Shown here piece after piece: positions 59,582-62,000 of a DNA stretch of 62,000 nucleotides. Every line of letters begins with the position of its first letter. Position 1 is the first letter of the stretch. The translations under genes were made by a program, and so were the position numbers. The DNA comes from Lingula anatina (lineage: Eukaryota > Brachiopoda > Lingulata > Lingulida > Lingulidae): NCBI RefSeq assembly GCF_001039355.2, contig NW_019774258.1, positions 1-62,000 on the forward strand, given 5' to 3'. The notes beneath the pieces were generated by a model. That model searched no databases. It was not told where the DNA came from and saw nothing but the letters and a program-made list of their open reading frames with translations.

Positions 59582-62000
59582 GTAAGAATTTAACCATTTG
59601 GCAAAATTATTAGCTTTTTTGGTCTATTAAACAAACACAATATTTCATCGCGGGGCATGACAACAGACTGGCCTTGGATCAAAGATGAGTAAAATTTTGG
59701 TCTAAAACTTCAGTCTAATTTTCTGGCAAAATTACTTGTGTAAAACTGGTCGTTGATCTGGTCACTAAAAGGGATAATTTAAAATTGGGAATGGACATAT
59801 AGTCAGTGTGCAGCTGGACGCTTGGCCCTACGACGTCAATTATCTTCAAAATCGTTATTACGCTTCATTTAGTTTTGCCAGGAAAATACTAGGACCTTCG
59901 AAGCAACCCTTGTAAAATATTCAAAGTTGGTCATGGCAAATTTTTGAGAGTATGATCACAATATTGGAAAAAATTACGGATAGTATAAAGCGAGAAGCGT
60001 ATAACGATCATTGAAGTCTGATCTCACGGCAGTGAAATGATTAATCAAAATGCACCGTTTAAATTTTTTCACATAGATTTACTACACGAATATTAGGACC
60101 TACGAAACATACCGTGTCTCCTTGTATTGAGGATATTTAAATTATGATCACAACATTTCAATTAAAAAAGTGAGAGTAAAAAGCCGTAGGCGTAGTGATC
60201 ATTGAAGTCTGATCTCACGTAGGTGAAGTGATAAATCCGCGATAAGTCTCGTGTTGTGAGCAGACGACAGCTGGTGTAAGATAGTCTGCTGTCACCTTTG
60301 ACAGCGACGTGATCGTTTGGTGTGACGAGAGAAAGATAAATCTTGAAAGTCGGTTAGGACAGAGACATTTTTATGTGCGCTCTTCAATAACTCAATTTAT
60401 TTATCTACATTTAAGAAAACCTTTCTTCCTATCTTTGTCTTACTTAAAACCACCGTTTTGTCCTTGCAGAGGTGTTATGTTGAATGTAAATATCTGTAAT
60501 AAAAGGCGACAGAGAATTATCCAAGTATTAGCCGAGGACAAGACGACAGCTTGAACCCTTTCTGAGACAAGGCGCGTGCAGAGTGACTCCAACGTTCCGC
60601 GATCGTATTGCCGGGCTCAGACTGTTCTTGGAGTCGTTTTTTCAGTTGTGCATTGATCTGAGAAAATAGAAATTTGTTTCCAAATCAAAATCTTTTGTTG
60701 TACTGCTTTCCTGCGATATATCACAAATATGAAGTTTTATTGAAGAAAAAGGGGGAAGGTGGCCCACACGTGACATCTTCATGCTGGAAAGGTCGTAGAA
60801 AAGTCTTCTGTTATTCATAATTCACTTTGCTAAAATTTGATTCTTTGTTTATTGGGTTGACCACCACCTTTTTGTGCGATGGAGTTAAAAAGTTCAGACA
60901 CCGAGACATTAATATGTCTTTTATAAACAATGAAATTACCTCAGCACGAGCACAATGACTCTCAGGCTTGCAAACTGTAGTCTATGACTATGAATATGTG
61001 CAATGATATTGAAAACAAGAGGTATACACGTACTGTTAAAAACGAAATCTATTTTCGTAGCTCATGCTGACCAATGTGACAAAAATCTATATAACATTAC
61101 ACTATACATTGCTGATAATTTTCATTTAAACTGTCAACCCCATTCCTGACAAAAAGTAACGAAAAACAGTTTTATTATATCGGAAGTTGTTGTAGAGTAT
61201 CAAAAATCAACTGTAGGTCATATGCGGCACGCGAGCGACTGTCACCCCCCACAGGAAACAAAAGGTGCCAGCAACAACCAAGTGGCTGATACCTGCATGG
61301 TTAAGTGACTACAATCTGAACACTTAAGTGTTTGAAATCTACACAGTTAAGTCTGAGCTCAACAGATTACGCACTTGACAAGAAAAACACGTGCGTTTTA
61401 CAGCCAGGTGAAAAAGGGGGCGTATAAAAGAATCAAATCGTTCAGAGACAGGCCAAACAACACGGTTGCATTCTAAGTCGTGTTAATCGCTCCTGTATCA
61501 ACAACTGGTCCTCCGAACGTCAAGGTGTGAAACCGGTTTTTAAAAAGTCATGGAGCAAGTGATTTATCGCTCCCCCCTGTATTTAGTTCTCGACTAGACC
61601 ATTGTTTGTCCAAGCCGTGCTAACAAAAGTTTAGCGAACAGCCCGGTTGATGTTTGCACTACCGGACTAGTTTGTATGTCTGTTCCTTCACCAGCTGTTA
61701 TGCGGTATTATGTCACTTTACTAGTAGAACAGCGACGGGAAAAGTAGGAAGAAGGGTTTTATAATTTCAAAATTCAACTCAAAGTAGGTTCGATCATGCG
61801 GTATCAAGATTTCTCAGGTAAGATTACAGGAATCGTTGTTTGTTTTCGTGTGCGTTTTACTTACTTCTGTGTTATTCCCAAATTGACGTTTAACTTTTTT
61901 CATCAATTTGGTGAGTGGTGCATTTGAAATTCCATAGAAACTAAAGGCTTCTTTTTTCAATTCTTTCGTCAAAACACCCCAAAAAAAAAAAAAAAAGAAC
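59582..62000. other. Probable intron and alternative promoter region at the right edge
   Basis: No clear coding exon. About 59845-60050 and 60060-60240 form a diverged tandem duplication sharing CATTGAAGTCTGATCTCACG and ACTAGGACCT-like words. A TATAAAA box lies at 61423-61429. A short ATG-containing exon candidate near 61797-61816 ends at a CAGGTAAGA donor. A poly-A run (about 61981-61996) lies near the window end. Confidence 0.4.
61423..61429 (+). promoter_or_regulatory. Candidate TATA box
   Basis: TATAAAA preceded by a G-rich block (GGGGGCG), a typical core-promoter context. A start site near 61455 would lead to the ATG-plus-donor candidate near 61797, about 340 bases downstream. It could be a second promoter of the gene with the signal-peptide exon at 59518 or a separate gene. 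Confidence 0.4.

Noticed and set aside
1-62000. tRNA, rRNA or selenocysteine elements
   Set aside because: I looked for tRNA T-arm words (GGTTCGANTCC) with matching stems and for rRNA-like conserved blocks and found none. A covariance-model search would be decisive.

Overview
This is a window of nuclear DNA from an animal. The genes have many GT-AG introns, the non-coding DNA is AT-rich, and there are many microsatellites and small inverted-repeat elements. A TBC1D19 orthologue, calcium-binding EGF modules, a large chitin-binding-like protein and TIR-domain innate-immunity genes point to a marine invertebrate. A lophotrochozoan such as a mollusc is my best guess, with amphioxus as an alternative; the sequence alone does not settle it. 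There are two assembly gaps (12078-12118 and 41948-41972) and a single N at 45789.

Layout. (1) 1-10148 is mostly non-coding. It holds a possible 3' end of an unidentified plus-strand gene (candidate exons 2846-2909 and 5512-5540, AATAAA at 6022) and weak candidates for 5' exons of the next gene. (2) 10149-22130, plus strand: ten coding exons of TBC1D19, all phase-compatible, running to the natural stop codon; the first ~150 residues are not confidently located. (3) 25309-30385, minus strand, and 31537-36627, plus strand: two paralogous genes arranged head to head. Each encodes an IFIT-like array of TPR helices, a low-complexity linker and a C-terminal TIR domain. I reconstructed both as four coding exons with identical intron phases (980 and 1089 residues). 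The 1.15 kb between their start codons carries a perfect NF-kB palindrome and an ETS site. (4) 40111-41613, minus strand: a secreted serpin with an inhibitory-type hinge and a predicted Arg-Ser scissile bond. (5) 47642-57056, plus strand: a seven-exon secreted protein of about 1824 residues with a signal peptide, an unrecognised N-terminal segment, three EGF domains and 19 four-cysteine relatives of the CBM14 (peritrophin-A) domain. Part of its last exon is a recent higher-order tandem repeat. (6) 58.5-62 kb: the 5' end of another plus-strand secreted or membrane protein gene (non-coding exon, then a signal-peptide exon) and a separate TATA-type promoter near the right edge.

The mobile fraction is unusually readable. 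A 1656-bp foldback element (45672-47327) has TGTAGAGCC ends, a 4-bp target duplication and arms built from repeated TTGCAAAATGCG words. A TTAA-flanked element occurs twice, once inserted into the arm of another inverted-repeat element, with the target duplication still visible. A ~260-bp near-perfect palindrome sits just downstream of the plus-strand TPR-TIR stop codon.

Functionally, the most interesting part is the divergent TPR-TIR pair. An IFIT-like fold, which in vertebrates senses foreign RNA, is joined to a Toll/MyD88-type TIR domain, and both genes share an NF-kB-containing promoter interval. This suggests co-induced innate immune receptors or adaptors. The serpin and the chitin-binding protein are plausible humoral or extracellular-matrix components but show no sign of being co-regulated with the pair.
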